A stretch of 64,000 nt of DNA from Polymorphum gilvum SL003B-26A1 (GCF_000192745.1 NC_015259.1:1503001-1567000); one strand, 5' to 3'. Positions 11,563-20,616 are shown, counted from the stretch's first letter. The notes: generated by a model not told the origin, from the letters alone. Program-made: numbers and translations.

Positions 11563-13338
11563 TCAGACCAGGGCCTTGCCTTCGCTGCCGATGGCATTCG
11601 CCACCGCCTCGTCGTTGGCTTCGTCGGGCAGCAGCATCTCGTTGTGGGCCTTGCCCGAGGGAATCATCGGGAAGCAGTTGGCGAGGTTGGCGACGCGGCA
11701 GTCGAACAGCACCGGCTTGTCGCTGGCGATCATCTCGCGGATCGCGTCGTCGAGCTCGGCCGGCTTGTCGACCCGCAGACCGAGTCCGCCATAGGCCTCC
11801 GCCAGTTTCACGAAGTCGGGCAGGCTTTCCATGTAGGAATGCGACAGGCGGTTGCCGTGAAGCAGCTGCTGCCACTGGCGCACCATGCCCATGTACTGGT
11901 TGTTGAGGATGAAGATCTTGATCGGCAGGCCGAACTGAACCGCAGTCGACATCTCCTGCATGTTCATCAGCACCGAGGCGTCGCCGGCGATACAGATGGA
12001 AAGCGCATCGCGGTGGGCGACCTGGGCGCCAAGCGCCGCCGGCAGGCCGTAGCCCATCGTGCCGAGCCCGCCCGAGGTGAGCCAGCGGTTGGGCGCCTCG
12101 AAGCCGTAGAACTGCGCCGCCCACATCTGATGCTGGCCGACCTCGGTCGAGACGTAGGTTTCGCGATCTTTGGTCAGTTCGTAGAGCCGCTGGATCGCGT
12201 ATTGCGGCATGATGACGTCCTCGCTCGGCCGGTAGGCGAGCGACTTGCGCGCGCGCCATTGGTCGATCTGCTTCCACCAGGCCTTGAGGGCGGCGGGATC
12301 GGCCTTCATCGACGAGGTGCGCCAGATGCGCACGAGGTCCTCCAGGACATGGCCGACGTCGCCGATGATCGGCACGTCGACCTTGACGATCTTGTTGATC
12401 GAGGACGGGTCGATGTCGATGTGGATCTTGCGCGAATTGGGCGAGAAGGCGTCGATGCGGCCGGTGATGCGGTCGTCGAAGCGGGCGCCGATGCACACCA
12501 TCAGGTCACAGTCGTGCATCGCCATGTTGGCTTCGTAGGTGCCGTGCATGCCGAGCATGCCGAGCCAGTTCTTGCCGCTCGCCGGATAGGCGCCGAGGCC
12601 CATCAGAGTCGAGGTGATCGGAAAGCCGGTCAGCGAGACCAGTTCGCGCAGCAGCTGGCTGGCCTGCGGGCCGGAATTGACGACGCCTCCGCCGGTGTAG
12701 AGGATCGGCTTCCTGGCGGTCGCCATCAGGTCGATGGCCTGGCGGATGGCGGCCATGTCGCCCTTCATCTGGGGTCGGTAGCTCTTGTGCGCGGCGGCCG
12801 GGTTGCCGGTCGGGCCGTGATAGGTGCCGGTGGCGAACTGGACGTCCTTCGGAATGTCGACGACGACCGGCCCCGGCCGGCCGGAGGTGGCGACATAGAA
12901 GGCCTCGTGCAGGATGCGCGCCAGGTCGTTGACGTCGCGCACCAGCCAGTTGTGCTTGGTGCAGGGCCGGGTGATGCCGACGGTGTCGCATTCCTGGAAG
13001 GCGTCGTTGCCGATCAGGTGGGTCGGCACCTGGCCGGTCAGGCAGACGAGCGGGATCGAATCCATCATGGCGTCGGTCAGCGCGGTGACCATGTTGGTCG
13101 CGCCCGGGCCCGAGGTGACGAGGACGACGCCGGGCTTGCCGGTAGAGCGGGCATAGCCTTCGGCCGCATGGCCGGCGCCCTGCTCGTGGCGCACCAGGAT
13201 GTGTTCGATGCCGTCCTGCTGGATGATCTCGTCGTAGATCGGCAGCACGGCGCCGCCGGGATATCCGAAGACATGCTTCACACCCTGGTCCTTCAGCGCC
13301 TGGATCACCATTTCGGCGCCGCTCATCTCCCGTGTCAT
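11563..13338 (-). CDS. ilvB: Acetolactate synthase large (catalytic) subunit
   Basis: This ThDP-, FAD- and Mg-dependent enzyme condenses two pyruvates, or pyruvate and 2-ketobutyrate, to start valine/leucine and isoleucine synthesis. The 591-aa chain shows the N-terminal PYR domain with the catalytic Glu in [23 protein letters not shown], the central FAD domain, and the C-terminal PP domain with the [11 protein letters not shown] ThDP/Mg motif followed by [13 protein letters not shown]. It could equally be named ilvI. Expression is controlled by a leader peptide and attenuator at 13427-13525. Confidence 0.97.
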   Translation of the reverse strand: MTREMSGAEMVIQALKDQGVKHVFGYPGGAVLPIYDEIIQQDGIEHILVRHEQGAGHAAEGYARSTGKPGVVLVTSGPGATNMVTALTDAMMDSIPLVCLTGQVPTHLIGNDAFQECDTVGITRPCTKHNWLVRDVNDLARILHEAFYVATSGRPGPVVVDIPKDVQFATGTYHGPTGNPAAAHKSYRPQMKGDMAAIRQAIDLMATARKPILYTGGGVVNSGPQASQLLRELVSLTGFPITSTLMGLGAYPASGKNWLGMLGMHGTYEANMAMHDCDLMVCIGARFDDRITGRIDAFSPNSRKIHIDIDPSSINKIVKVDVPIIGDVGHVLEDLVRIWRTSSMKADPAALKAWWKQIDQWRARKSLAYRPSEDVIMPQYAIQRLYELTKDRETYVSTEVGQHQMWAAQFYGFEAPNRWLTSGGLGTMGYGLPAALGAQVAHRDALSICIAGDASVLMNMQEMSTAVQFGLPIKIFILNNQYMGMVRQWQQLLHGNRLSHSYMESLPDFVKLAEAYGGLGLRVDKPAELDDAIREMIASDKPVLFDCRVANLANCFPMIPSGKAHNEMLLPDEANDEAVANAIGSEGKALV

Positions 13339-13426
13339 CGTTGCGTTCCTTGCTATCAGTACTCGGGGTTCGGTTGGCTTGCGATGCGGGATGCAAGCGG
13401 GTCTCCGGAGAGGGGCGGGAACGAAA

Positions 13427-13447
13427 AAGGGCTCCCGAGGAGCCCTT
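13427..13447 (-). terminator. Attenuator hairpin of the ilvBH leader
   Basis: On the minus strand AAGGGCTCC-TCG-GGAGCCCTT is a perfect 9-bp stem followed immediately by TTTCG. It is an intrinsic terminator placed about 90 bases before the ilvB start. A second perfect hairpin, GAACGGGA-TGA-TCCCGTTC, lies just upstream and overlaps the end of the leader peptide, which is where a pause or alternative structure is expected. Confidence 0.75.
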
Positions 13448-13474
13448 GCGCGCGCCAGCCCGTTCCGAACGGGA

Positions 13475-13525
13475 TCATCCCGTTCCGGCGGCGCGCTGTC
13501 CTACTACGAGAATGAGAGACGCCAT
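13475..13525 (-). CDS. ilvBH leader peptide (16 aa)
   Basis: The minus-strand ORF encodes [16 protein letters not shown]. Its Leu-Ile-Leu-Val-Val run is exactly the branched-chain amino acids made by the pathway, the hallmark of ribosome-mediated attenuation. It lies between a good promoter (13598-13626) and an intrinsic terminator (13427-13447) in front of ilvB. The Shine-Dalgarno sequence is weak. When charged tRNA-Leu/Ile/Val is scarce, stalling at residues 4-8 should favour an antiterminator over the attenuator. Confidence 0.75.
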   Translation of the reverse strand: MASLILVVGQRAAGTG

Positions 13526-13597
13526 GATGCGTTCAGCCCGAAATTCGCGGTCAACCCGTCCGGCCGGGGCAATGGCTGCCCGACCCGACTGCGCTGC

Positions 13598-13626
13598 ACA
13601 CTAGTCGGGGGCCGGAAAAGGGTCAA
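13598..13626 (-). promoter_or_regulatory. Promoter of the ilvBH leader transcript
   Basis: On the minus strand TTGACC (13626-13621) and TAGTGT (13603-13598) are separated by 17 bases. It lies about 70 bases upstream of the leader-peptide ATG. Confidence 0.55.
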
Positions 13627-13785
13627 GGGCAAAATACGATTGTTTCGCCGGACGGGGCCGGGCTTGCCGAAAGTTGCGGAGGCGGCCGAGGCCATCGCGG
13701 ATCTGCGACCGGCCCGGCCCGGGCCGGCTCGGTCGCGGTACGGTCGCGGTGCGGTTGGCATGCCACAAAAAATTCATCAAGGTTC

Positions 13786-13814
13786 TTGCATGAGCGGACC
13801 GGCCTCGATATATA
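13786..13814 (+). promoter_or_regulatory. Promoter of tRNA-Lys
   Basis: TTGCAT (13786-13791) and TATATA (13809-13814) are separated by 17 bases, and the mature tRNA begins 40 bases after the -10 box. Confidence 0.55.
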
Positions 13815-13854
13815 CCCCGCAGTCGACGCGCCGGTTGCGACCGCTGCGCGGGAT

Positions 13855-13930
13855 GGGTGTATAGCTCAGTTGGTAGAGCATCTGACTCTTAATCAGACGG
13901 TCCAAGGTTCGAATCCTTGTGCACCCACCA
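13855..13930 (+). tRNA. tRNA-Lys (anticodon CTT)
   Basis: The acceptor stem GGGTGTA pairs with TGCACCC. The D-arm is AGCTCAGTTGGTAGAGC. The anticodon stem-loop is TCTGA-CTCTTAA-TCAGA with anticodon CTT, and the T-arm contains GGTTCGAATCC. CCA is encoded. The tRNA marks the left edge of a sulfur-metabolism block that looks foreign to its surroundings, but no duplicated 3' end or integrase was found. Confidence 0.95.
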
Positions 13931-14370
13931 TCCTCCCTAAACTTAATATGTTGTCTTGGGCTGTCGATGGCAGTGTGAGTGTCTCAGGTCACACTCAGGC
14001 GGCCTGCGAAAAACTGTAGAGGATCGGCTTCTCCCATACTTGCTGTGTCGGGTGTTGTGGGAATCGGTTTCCTGCTTCCAATCAAGCGGCCTTCCTTTTC
14101 TGCAGATCTTCTAAGCGCGCTAGCTTAATATTATTCTGCGAAACCGGACAATTCAGTCGCTCAACTGAGGTGCGCGGCGCCAAGTTTGCATGCTACACTT
14201 CTCATTGGCTTGCTGAGGCGAAGGCGTGGCGCCGGACGATAGGGCGAAGGGGAAAGATCCTCGTTAATGTCGACGAAAATTACCGTGTTTTGTGTTAAGT
14301 CACCTTCTGTTGTGGTATTCGTCTTTGTCTGCCCAACCAATCCGACGACATCTTTGAGCTGCTGTTACCG
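13931..14370. other. Gene-free stretch after tRNA-Lys
   Basis: This roughly 440-base stretch is less GC-rich than the core genes. It contains one inverted repeat (AGTGTGA-N10-TCACACT, about 13973-13996) and no ORF I would accept. It could be a decayed integration junction, but I see no integrase remnant that I can recognise. Confidence 0.35.
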
Positions 14371-14838
14371 ATGATTACCCAAAAGGCCAAGTACGCGCTG
14401 AAGTCCCTCATGGTCCTCGCAGATGAACGGGCCGGTAACAGAAAAGCCCTGCGGATCGAGGAGGTTGCTGAGTTATCTGGAGCTCCAAAGCGGTTCCTGG
14501 AGCACATTCTGCTTGATCTGAAACGTGCGGGACTGATTGGCAGCCGCCGCGGGCGCAAGGGTGGCTACGAACTGATCAAGGAACCCAGGCATGTGTCCAT
14601 CGCCGAAATTCTGCGTTTGATCGACGGACCAATCGCGCCTCTGCCGTGCCTGTCGCGCCGTGCCTATCGACCCTGCGAGGACTGCAAGGATGAAAAATCC
14701 TGCCGCGTTCGGGCCGTTTTTGGCGGGTTCTATTCGGCATATATCCTTATGATCGAGTCCCTCACCTTGGCGGATTTGCAGCAGGAGTCCCAGCCCCTGG
14801 AACGCTTCAAGCTCCGCGAAGTCGCGGTCGGAGAATAA
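14371..14838 (+). CDS. Rrf2 family transcriptional regulator with cysteine cluster
   Basis: The 155-aa protein has an N-terminal winged helix-turn-helix (YALKSLMVLADERAG, then APKRFLEHILLDLKRAGLIGSRRGRKGGY) typical of IscR/CymR/NsrR relatives. A downstream cysteine set (PCLSRRAYRPCEDCKDEKSC) could ligate an Fe-S cluster. It precedes the sulfate transporter genes, and its plausible role is sensing sulfur or Fe-S status and controlling them. An imperfect inverted repeat near 14882-14912 could be its site. The CymR comparison is by family only. Confidence 0.85.
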   Translation: MITQKAKYALKSLMVLADERAGNRKALRIEEVAELSGAPKRFLEHILLDLKRAGLIGSRRGRKGGYELIKEPRHVSIAEILRLIDGPIAPLPCLSRRAYRPCEDCKDEKSCRVRAVFGGFYSAYILMIESLTLADLQQESQPLERFKLREVAVGE

Positions 14839-15020
14839 TCTTCTCTAATCACGACTGAAAAGGCACGATTCTTCCTTTGAAAAATACGATTAAGTCTGTC
14901 GTTATTTAGGTGTCAGGCAAGGCTCCGGGTCCGTGGTCGCTCCTGTGCGGAGCCGCCCCAGGGGGCCGGACCTGCGGCCTGACATCGGAGTTACGACAGG
15001 GTTGAGCAAAGGAAGTCGCG

Positions 15021-16190
15021 ATGTCCTACTATATCCATCTGGGCGCCAACGCGCTCGCACCAAGCTTGATTCTCCGAAGTCACAGCCAAGGCCGTGTCGA
15101 GGCGCGTTCGGGCAACGGCCTGCCGGTCGCAACCGTCACATCTGGGGCGGCTGTCGCAGGCTTGCGGCGGGTCCGACCGGGCGGTCGGTGGAAGGGCGCC
15201 CTTCTGGCGGCGCTGGCAGTGCTCGGTCTTGCCGGTGGCGCGCCGGGGGCTGCATCGGCGCAAAATCGGGTCCAGATCCTGAACGTCTCCTACGACCCGA
15301 CGCGGGAGTTCTACCGGGAATACAACGAGCTCTTCAACGAATGGTGGACTTCGCAGGGCAACGCACCCGTTACGGTCCAGCAGTCCCACGGCGGCGCGGG
15401 CGCGCAGGCGCGTGCCGTGATCGACGGCCTGGATGCGACGGTGGTGACGCTGGCGCTGTCGGCCGATATCGCCGCAATTGCAGAACGTACCGGCAAGATT
15501 CCGGCGGATTGGCAGTCGCGGTTGCCGCACAATTCCTCGCCATATACCTCAACCATCGTCTTTCTCGTGCGGGAAGGGAATCCGAAGGGCATCAAGGACT
15601 GGGAAGATCTGGTGCGCGACGACGTTCAAGTCATCACTCCGAACCCTAAGACGAGCGGTGGGGCGCGGTGGAACTTTCTCGCGGCCTGGGGCTATGCCGA
15701 GCAGAACGGGCTCGACCCGCGGGAGTTCGTGGGGGCGGTTTACAGAAACGTGCCGGTGCTCGACACCGGCGCGCGCGGATCGACAACGACCTTCACCCAG
15801 CGCGGAATTGGTGACGTGCTGCTGGCATGGGAGAACGAGGCCTTTCTTTCGCTGAAGGAACTTGGAGAGGACAAGTTCGACATCGTCGTGCCCTCTGTCT
15901 CGATCCTGGCCGAGCCGCCGGTGACGCTGGTAGACGGTAACATCGCCTCCGACGCGCAGCGCGCCGCCGCAGAGGCCTATCTCGAGTACCTCTACAGCCC
16001 AGAGGCGCAGGCGCTGGCGCTCCGCCACTATTACCGCGCCTGGGACACTTCGGCCGCCGCGCCGGAGGATGTCGCCCGGTTCCCGGACATCCGGCTGGTG
16101 ACCATCGAGGATTTCGGCGGCTGGGCAAGCGTGCAGCCCGAGTATTTCGGCGACGGCGGCATCTTCGACCAAATCTATTCAGGACAGTGA
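15021..16190 (+). CDS. Sulfate ABC transporter, periplasmic substrate-binding protein
   Basis: This Sbp/CysP-family binding protein delivers sulfate (or thiosulfate) to CysTWA. The mature part has family motifs NVSYDPTREFYREYNELF, VQQSHGGAGAQARAVIDGLDATVVTLALSADI, NPKTSGGARWNFLAAWGYA and RGIGDVLLAWENEAFLSL. From ATG 15021 (preceded by AAAGGAAG) the signal peptide is unusually deep: a long polar head of about 55 residues precedes the hydrophobic core ALLAALAVLGLAGGAPGAASA. An internal start closer to the core is possible. It is the first gene of the sulfate transporter operon. Confidence 0.92.
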   Translation: MSYYIHLGANALAPSLILRSHSQGRVEARSGNGLPVATVTSGAAVAGLRRVRPGGRWKGALLAALAVLGLAGGAPGAASAQNRVQILNVSYDPTREFYREYNELFNEWWTSQGNAPVTVQQSHGGAGAQARAVIDGLDATVVTLALSADIAAIAERTGKIPADWQSRLPHNSSPYTSTIVFLVREGNPKGIKDWEDLVRDDVQVITPNPKTSGGARWNFLAAWGYAEQNGLDPREFVGAVYRNVPVLDTGARGSTTTFTQRGIGDVLLAWENEAFLSLKELGEDKFDIVVPSVSILAEPPVTLVDGNIASDAQRAAAEAYLEYLYSPEAQALALRHYYRAWDTSAAAPEDVARFPDIRLVTIEDFGGWASVQPEYFGDGGIFDQIYSGQ

Positions 16191-16193
16191 TCC

Positions 16194-17033
16194 ATGAGGG
16201 CGAGCATTCTGCGCTCGCCCTCACCCCTCCCGGGGTTTGGGCTGAGCTTCGGGATCATGATGGCGGTCTTGTCCATCGTGGTTCTCCTTCCGATCGGTGC
16301 GCTTCTGGGCCGTGGGGTGATGATTGGCCCCGGTGAGTTGTGGGAAATGGTCAACTCGCGTCGTATCTGGGCGGCACTGACGCTGTCCTTCCGCGCGTCC
16401 CTGATCGCGTCGCTCTTCAATCTCGTCTTCGGCCTGATGCTTGCCTGGGTACTCGTGCGCTATCGTTTCTGGGGTCGCAAGCTCATCGACGCTGCCGTCG
16501 ATTTGCCCTTCGCGCTGCCAACCGCGGTCGCCGGCATTTCGCTGACGGCGCTTTACGCACCGAATGGTGTGTTCGGGCAGGTTCTGGCTCCATTCGGCAT
16601 CAAGGTTGCCTATTCCGAGATCGGTATCTGGATGGCGCTGATCTTCATCGGGCTGCCCTTTGTCGTGCGCACCGTGCAGCCGGTGATCGAGGAGATCGAC
16701 CGTGAGGTGGAAGAGGTAAGCGCTACGCTCGGTGCACACCGTTTCTACACGCTGCGCAAGGTGGTCCTGCCGATGCTGACGCCCGCGCTTCTCACCGGCT
16801 TTGCGCTCGCGCTCGCGCGGTCGGTGGGCGAATACGGCTCAGTCATCTTCATCGCTGGCAACCTGCCGTTCCAGACCGAGATCGCGCCTCTCCTCATCGT
16901 GATCCGGCTTGAGGAGTACAATTACGACGCCGCAACGGCGATCGGGATCGCCATGCTCGTGATCTCCTTCGCGATGCTGTTGGCCATCAACGCCATCCAG
17001 ATCTGGAGCAGACGGAGGATCGGCCTTGTCTAA
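16194..17033 (+). CDS. cysT: Sulfate ABC transporter permease CysT
   Basis: The 279-residue membrane protein has six predicted helices and the ABC importer coupling motif near residue 180 (EEVSATLGAHRFYTLRKVVLPML), which fits CysT/CysU. It begins 4 bases after the binding-protein stop, so the genes are one transcript. Its last codons overlap the small membrane ORF that follows. Confidence 0.93.
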   Translation: MRASILRSPSPLPGFGLSFGIMMAVLSIVVLLPIGALLGRGVMIGPGELWEMVNSRRIWAALTLSFRASLIASLFNLVFGLMLAWVLVRYRFWGRKLIDAAVDLPFALPTAVAGISLTALYAPNGVFGQVLAPFGIKVAYSEIGIWMALIFIGLPFVVRTVQPVIEEIDREVEEVSATLGAHRFYTLRKVVLPMLTPALLTGFALALARSVGEYGSVIFIAGNLPFQTEIAPLLIVIRLEEYNYDAATAIGIAMLVISFAMLLAINAIQIWSRRRIGLV

Positions 17034-17316
17034 TGTCACGCCCACTCGCTCCCGGCCTTTCTCCCCCCACCGAGGTCTTCCCGAGGGATCGGGCTTCTTC
17101 TTCGCCGCCTTGGGTAGTCTCGGCGCCATGGCTCTGGTGCTCGTTGCGATTATAGCAGGAAGGCCCGTTTGGTTAATCCTGATGCTCTGGTTCGTCGGGA
17201 TGCCGGTCATCTCGGTCGCGTTGGCCGCTATCGCCTTGATGCGCAACTCCGCGACAGATGACAATGCGGCGGCCGCGCTAGAGCCTCACCGAAATTCGAG
17301 GCTGAGCGATGTCTGA
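17026..17316 (+). CDS. Small two-TM membrane protein within the sulfate transporter operon
   Basis: The 96-aa ORF has a TTG start preceded by GGAGGA. It overlaps the end of cysT by 8 bases and the start of cysW by 8 bases, so it is tightly coupled to both. Two hydrophobic segments are clear (FFFAALGSLGAMALVLVAIIAG and VWLILMLWFVGMPVISVALA). I do not recognise the family, and it is not part of the classical CysTWA set. It may be an accessory subunit or a stability factor. Antisense and out-of-frame ORFs here do not share this fit. Confidence 0.6.
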   Translation: MSNVTPTRSRPFSPHRGLPEGSGFFFAALGSLGAMALVLVAIIAGRPVWLILMLWFVGMPVISVALAAIALMRNSATDDNAAAALEPHRNSRLSDV

Positions 17317-18172
17317 TACAACACTCATGCACCCGACCTCCGTCACCACGGAGCCGCGCCTCGCGCGCCACATCTTGATTGGGACAGTCCTCGTCCTGAT
17401 CTCGCTTCTCCTGTTCATGCCGCTCCTGGCCGTCTTCGCCGAGGCCTTGCGGCAGGGCTGGGCGGCCTCGCTCGATGCGCTCGCCTCGCCTGACGCGCGC
17501 GCGGCGATCCGGCTTACGCTGATCGTCGCGGCCATCGCCGTGCCCCTGAACGCCATCTTCGGCATCGCGGCAGCCTGGGCGATCACCAAGTTCGACTTTC
17601 GCGGTAAGGCGTTCCTTATCACGCTGATCGACCTGCCGTTCTCGGTCTCGCCGGTCGTGGCAGGGCTGGCCCTCGTCCTGCTCTTCGGGGCCAATTCCTC
17701 AATGGGGGCTTGGCTCATTGCCAATGACATGAAGATCGTGTTCGCCTTTCCCGGCATCGTGCTTGCCACGATGTTCGTGACCTTTCCCTTTGTCGCCCGG
17801 GAATTGATCCCGGTCATGATCGAACAGGGCCGAGCGGAGGAAGAAGCCGCGCTGACCTTGGGCGCCTCCAGCTGGCGTGTCTTTTTCACAGTGACACTAC
17901 CCAACATCCGCTGGGCCCTCCTTTACGGCGTTCTCTTGTGCAACGCCCGCGCGATGGGCGAGTTCGGTGCTGTGGCGGTCGTTTCAGGCAAGATTCGGGG
18001 AGTGACCACGACCATGCCGATCGCGATCGAGATGCTCTACAACGAATATCTCTCGGTCGCGGCCTTCTCGCTTGCCGCTGTCCTCGCACTTCTCGCGCTC
18101 GTCACTCTTGCCCTTAAATCCCTACTGGAATGGCGTCATGCGGACCTGCTGGCGGCCACACGGCGTCACTGA
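17309..18172 (+). CDS. cysW: Sulfate ABC transporter permease CysW
   Basis: This second permease of the sulfate importer has 287 residues with six predicted membrane helices. The coupling-loop motif is EEEAALTLGASSWRVFFTVTLPNI, followed by the GEFGAVAVVSGKIRG segment characteristic of CysW. It starts inside the small membrane ORF upstream and is followed 12 bp later by cysA. Confidence 0.93.
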   Translation: MSDTTLMHPTSVTTEPRLARHILIGTVLVLISLLLFMPLLAVFAEALRQGWAASLDALASPDARAAIRLTLIVAAIAVPLNAIFGIAAAWAITKFDFRGKAFLITLIDLPFSVSPVVAGLALVLLFGANSSMGAWLIANDMKIVFAFPGIVLATMFVTFPFVARELIPVMIEQGRAEEEAALTLGASSWRVFFTVTLPNIRWALLYGVLLCNARAMGEFGAVAVVSGKIRGVTTTMPIAIEMLYNEYLSVAAFSLAAVLALLALVTLALKSLLEWRHADLLAATRRH

Positions 18173-18184
18173 AGGAGTACCCCC

Positions 18185-18904
18185 GTGAACATCGAGATCG
18201 AGGAACTCGCCAAGGAATTCGGCACCGAACGGGCACTGCATCCCGTCTCTCTCTTCATTCCATCGGGCGCGCTGATCGCGCTGCTCGGTCCCTCAGGCTC
18301 TGGCAAGACAACGCTCCTACGCATTCTGGCCGGACTGGAATTCCCTACCTCCGGGCGCGTGCTCTTCGGCGGGCAGGACGCTACGGGGCTTTCGGTGCAG
18401 GAGCGTCGGGCGGGATTCGTCTTCCAGCACTACGCGCTCTTCAGGCACATGACCGTTTTCGAAAACATAGCCTATGGGCTTCGCGCTCGGAAGCGGAAGG
18501 AGCGTCCGACCGACGCCGAGATCGGCCGCCGGGTCAACCGCCTGCTCGATCTGATCCAGTTGCCGGACATCGGCGGTCGCTTCCCGAACCAGCTCTCGGG
18601 GGGGCAGCGTCAACGCGTGGCGCTTGCCCGCGCGCTTGCCATCGAGCCGCGCATGCTTCTCCTCGACGAGCCCTTCGGCGCGCTTGATGCGAAAGTCCGC
18701 AAGGAGCTTCGGCAGGGATTGCGGGACATCCACGACAGAACCGGTTTGACGACCGTTTTTGTCACCCATGACCAGGAGGAAGCCATGGAACTCGCCGATC
18801 TCGTTGTCGTCATGTCGATGGGCCGGATCGAGCAGGTCGGTAAACCGACCGAGATCCGCGCGAAGCCAGCCAGCGACTTCGTGCGGGAGTTCACCAGGAC
18901 CTGA
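18185..18904 (+). CDS. cysA: Sulfate ABC transporter ATP-binding protein, short form
   Basis: The ATPase energises CysT/CysW. It shows Walker [10 protein letters not shown], the Q-loop in [23 protein letters not shown], signature [15 protein letters not shown], Walker [13 protein letters not shown] and the H-loop in [15 protein letters not shown]. At 239 aa it ends right after the nucleotide-binding domain and lacks the C-terminal TOBE regulatory region of the usual roughly 350-aa CysA. The next ORF does not restore a TOBE domain that I recognise. Confidence 0.92.
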   Translation: MNIEIEELAKEFGTERALHPVSLFIPSGALIALLGPSGSGKTTLLRILAGLEFPTSGRVLFGGQDATGLSVQERRAGFVFQHYALFRHMTVFENIAYGLRARKRKERPTDAEIGRRVNRLLDLIQLPDIGGRFPNQLSGGQRQRVALARALAIEPRMLLLDEPFGALDAKVRKELRQGLRDIHDRTGLTTVFVTHDQEEAMELADLVVVMSMGRIEQVGKPTEIRAKPASDFVREFTRT

Positions 18905-18917
18905 TGCACGGTACGCC

Positions 18918-19292
18918 ATGCAGCCTGCCGAACAGATCGCTGCTCCTCTTTGGCTTCGGATAGCCCTTCGCCTAACGACCGTACGGATGAAGGCGACAGA
19001 GGCTGCCTCTTCGTTGCCTGAGGGGTGGGTGCTCCGCGCAGCGTCTCCCAAATGGGTTTGTGTATGGCGTAACCATCCCGATGTTCTGATGCGGCTGCGG
19101 GTGCTCGTTTTGCCGGAACCGTGGGCGGGTGATCGCCGCCTGGCCTGGCACGCCCTTCTTGTGGATCAGAAGCACCGGTTGGCGCTGACCACGGATGAAG
19201 CCGATCCAGCATATCTGGCGCAGGCAGAAGGATTTATCTTCAGGCAACTTGCAGCGCCTTGGGGCGATTTGATTTGGGGATCCGAGCGATGA
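18918..19292 (+). CDS. Hypothetical protein (124 aa) between cysA and an Lrp regulator
   Basis: The ORF begins 13 bases after cysA and overlaps the Lrp-type regulator start by 4 bases (ATGA). Both features fit a real co-transcribed gene. No clear Shine-Dalgarno sequence precedes ATG 18918. The protein is Trp- and Leu-rich with no signal peptide or long membrane helix, and I recognise no domain. The antisense ORF is equally long, so this call rests on context. Confidence 0.42.
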   Translation: MQPAEQIAAPLWLRIALRLTTVRMKATEAASSLPEGWVLRAASPKWVCVWRNHPDVLMRLRVLVLPEPWAGDRRLAWHALLVDQKHRLALTTDEADPAYLAQAEGFIFRQLAAPWGDLIWGSER

Positions 19293-19768
19293 GTAAGTCT
19301 GACCTCGATAGAATCGACAGAAAGATACTTTATGAACTGATGCGCGATGCGGCTTTACCGGTCGCACAACTGGCCGATCGCGTTGGCTTATCTCAGACGC
19401 CATGTTGGAAACGTGTTCAGAAGCTGGAAGCCGCGGGCGTTATCACCGGACGTGTCGCCATTGTCGATCCGGAGACGATCGGCCTCGGACTGACCGTATT
19501 CGTCGAGATCGAGGCTGCTGATCATACGTCGGAATGGCGGGCAACGTTCCGGGAGGTTGTCAAGACACTGTCTGCCGTCGTCGAGGTGCACCGTATGGCA
19601 GGCGATGTGGACTACCTGCTTAAGGTCCTGGTCCCCGACATGACAGCTTTCGACGCGTTCTATCTGGACCTGACGCGCGCCCTTCCATGCCGGAACGTGA
19701 CGTCAAAGTTCTCTATGGAAACCATCGCGATGTCGACGGTATGGCCGATCGACGTCACGACCCCCTGA
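19289..19768 (+). CDS. Lrp/AsnC family transcriptional regulator
   Basis: This is a 159-aa feast/famine regulator. The N-terminal HTH (LDRIDRKILYELMRDAALPVAQLADRVGLSQTPCWKRVQKLEAAGVI) is followed by the RAM ligand domain with VVEVHRMAGDVDYLLKVLVPDMTAFD. The start at 19289 matches the family N-terminus and overlaps the previous ORF. It lies between the sulfate transporter and the peroxiredoxin, so a role in sulfur or sulfur amino acid response is plausible but unproven. Confidence 0.9.
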   Translation: MSKSDLDRIDRKILYELMRDAALPVAQLADRVGLSQTPCWKRVQKLEAAGVITGRVAIVDPETIGLGLTVFVEIEAADHTSEWRATFREVVKTLSAVVEVHRMAGDVDYLLKVLVPDMTAFDAFYLDLTRALPCRNVTSKFSMETIAMSTVWPIDVTTP

Positions 19769-19810
19769 AACCAGCCAAAACAGCCGAAGCAGATGCCAGG
19801 AGAGGATGAC

Positions 19811-20467
19811 ATGACCCTACGCCTTAACGATATAGCCCCGGATTTCGAGGCAGACACCACGGAAGGCCCGATCCGGTTCCACGATTGGATTGGCGACGAC
19901 TATGCGGTTCTGTTCAGCCACCCTAAGGATTTCACTCCGGTCTGTACCACCGAATTGGGCGTTATGGCTGGACTTGCCCCCGAGTTTGCCAAACGCAACG
20001 CCAAGATCATTGGGATCTCGGTGGATCCGGTGGAAAGCCACCAAAAATGGAAAGGCGACATCAAAGTCGCGACGGGGCACGAACCCGCATACCCGCTTAT
20101 TGGCGATCCCGAACTGAAAGTGGCCAAGCTCTACGATATGCTGCCCGCATCGCTCGAAGGCGGCTCCGAGGGGCGTACGCCCGCTGACAATGCCACTGTG
20201 CGCACTGTCTTCATCATCGGCCCAGACAAGCGGATCAAGCTGTCTCTGACCTATCCGATGACCACGGGACGCAATTTCGACGAAATCCTGAGAGCGCTGG
20301 ATTCCATCCAACTTACCGCCAAACATCAAGTGGCGACACCCGCCAACTGGCGACAAGGCGAGAATGTGATCATAACCGCTGCCGTCTCGGACGAGGATGC
20401 TGTGGCACGATTCGGGGAGTTCGAACGGGTTCTTCCGTATCTCCGGGAGACGAGACAGCCGGATTGA
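19811..20467 (+). CDS. 1-Cys peroxiredoxin (PRDX6/LsfA-like)
   Basis: It reduces peroxides through the single peroxidatic cysteine in DFTPVCTTELG, near residue 46. The 218-aa length and C-terminal extension (VATPANWRQGENVIITAAVSDEDA) place it in the PRDX6 subfamily, like LsfA, a sulfate-starvation peroxiredoxin of pseudomonads. The start at 19811 follows AGGAGAGGA. Its place among sulfonate genes suggests protection during flavin- and Fe-dependent desulfonation. Confidence 0.92.
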   Translation: MTLRLNDIAPDFEADTTEGPIRFHDWIGDDYAVLFSHPKDFTPVCTTELGVMAGLAPEFAKRNAKIIGISVDPVESHQKWKGDIKVATGHEPAYPLIGDPELKVAKLYDMLPASLEGGSEGRTPADNATVRTVFIIGPDKRIKLSLTYPMTTGRNFDEILRALDSIQLTAKHQVATPANWRQGENVIITAAVSDEDAVARFGEFERVLPYLRETRQPD

Positions 20468-20616
20468 ACTGATTAGGCATCACCATACGGCAAATTGGCG
20501 CCCCGCGCCGAAGGAGCGCCATCCCTTATAGAGAAGAATGTTCTCTTTGACGGGGATATTTTGGAATTCATAAACACGATTATTTCGGTAGTCTTTTTGA
20601 GGAAAGGAGACGTCGC

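Noticed and set aside
10976-12496. 506-codon ORF upstream of ilvH
   Set aside because: The first two thirds are an alternate frame inside ilvB. Only the last 190 codons match acetolactate synthase small subunit.
13786-14019. 77-codon ORF reading through the tRNA gene
   Set aside because: Its middle is simply a translation of tRNA-Lys.
13931-14370. Integrase or attachment-site duplication beside tRNA-Lys
   Set aside because: No tyrosine recombinase ORF and no repeat of the tRNA 3' end was found within the block.
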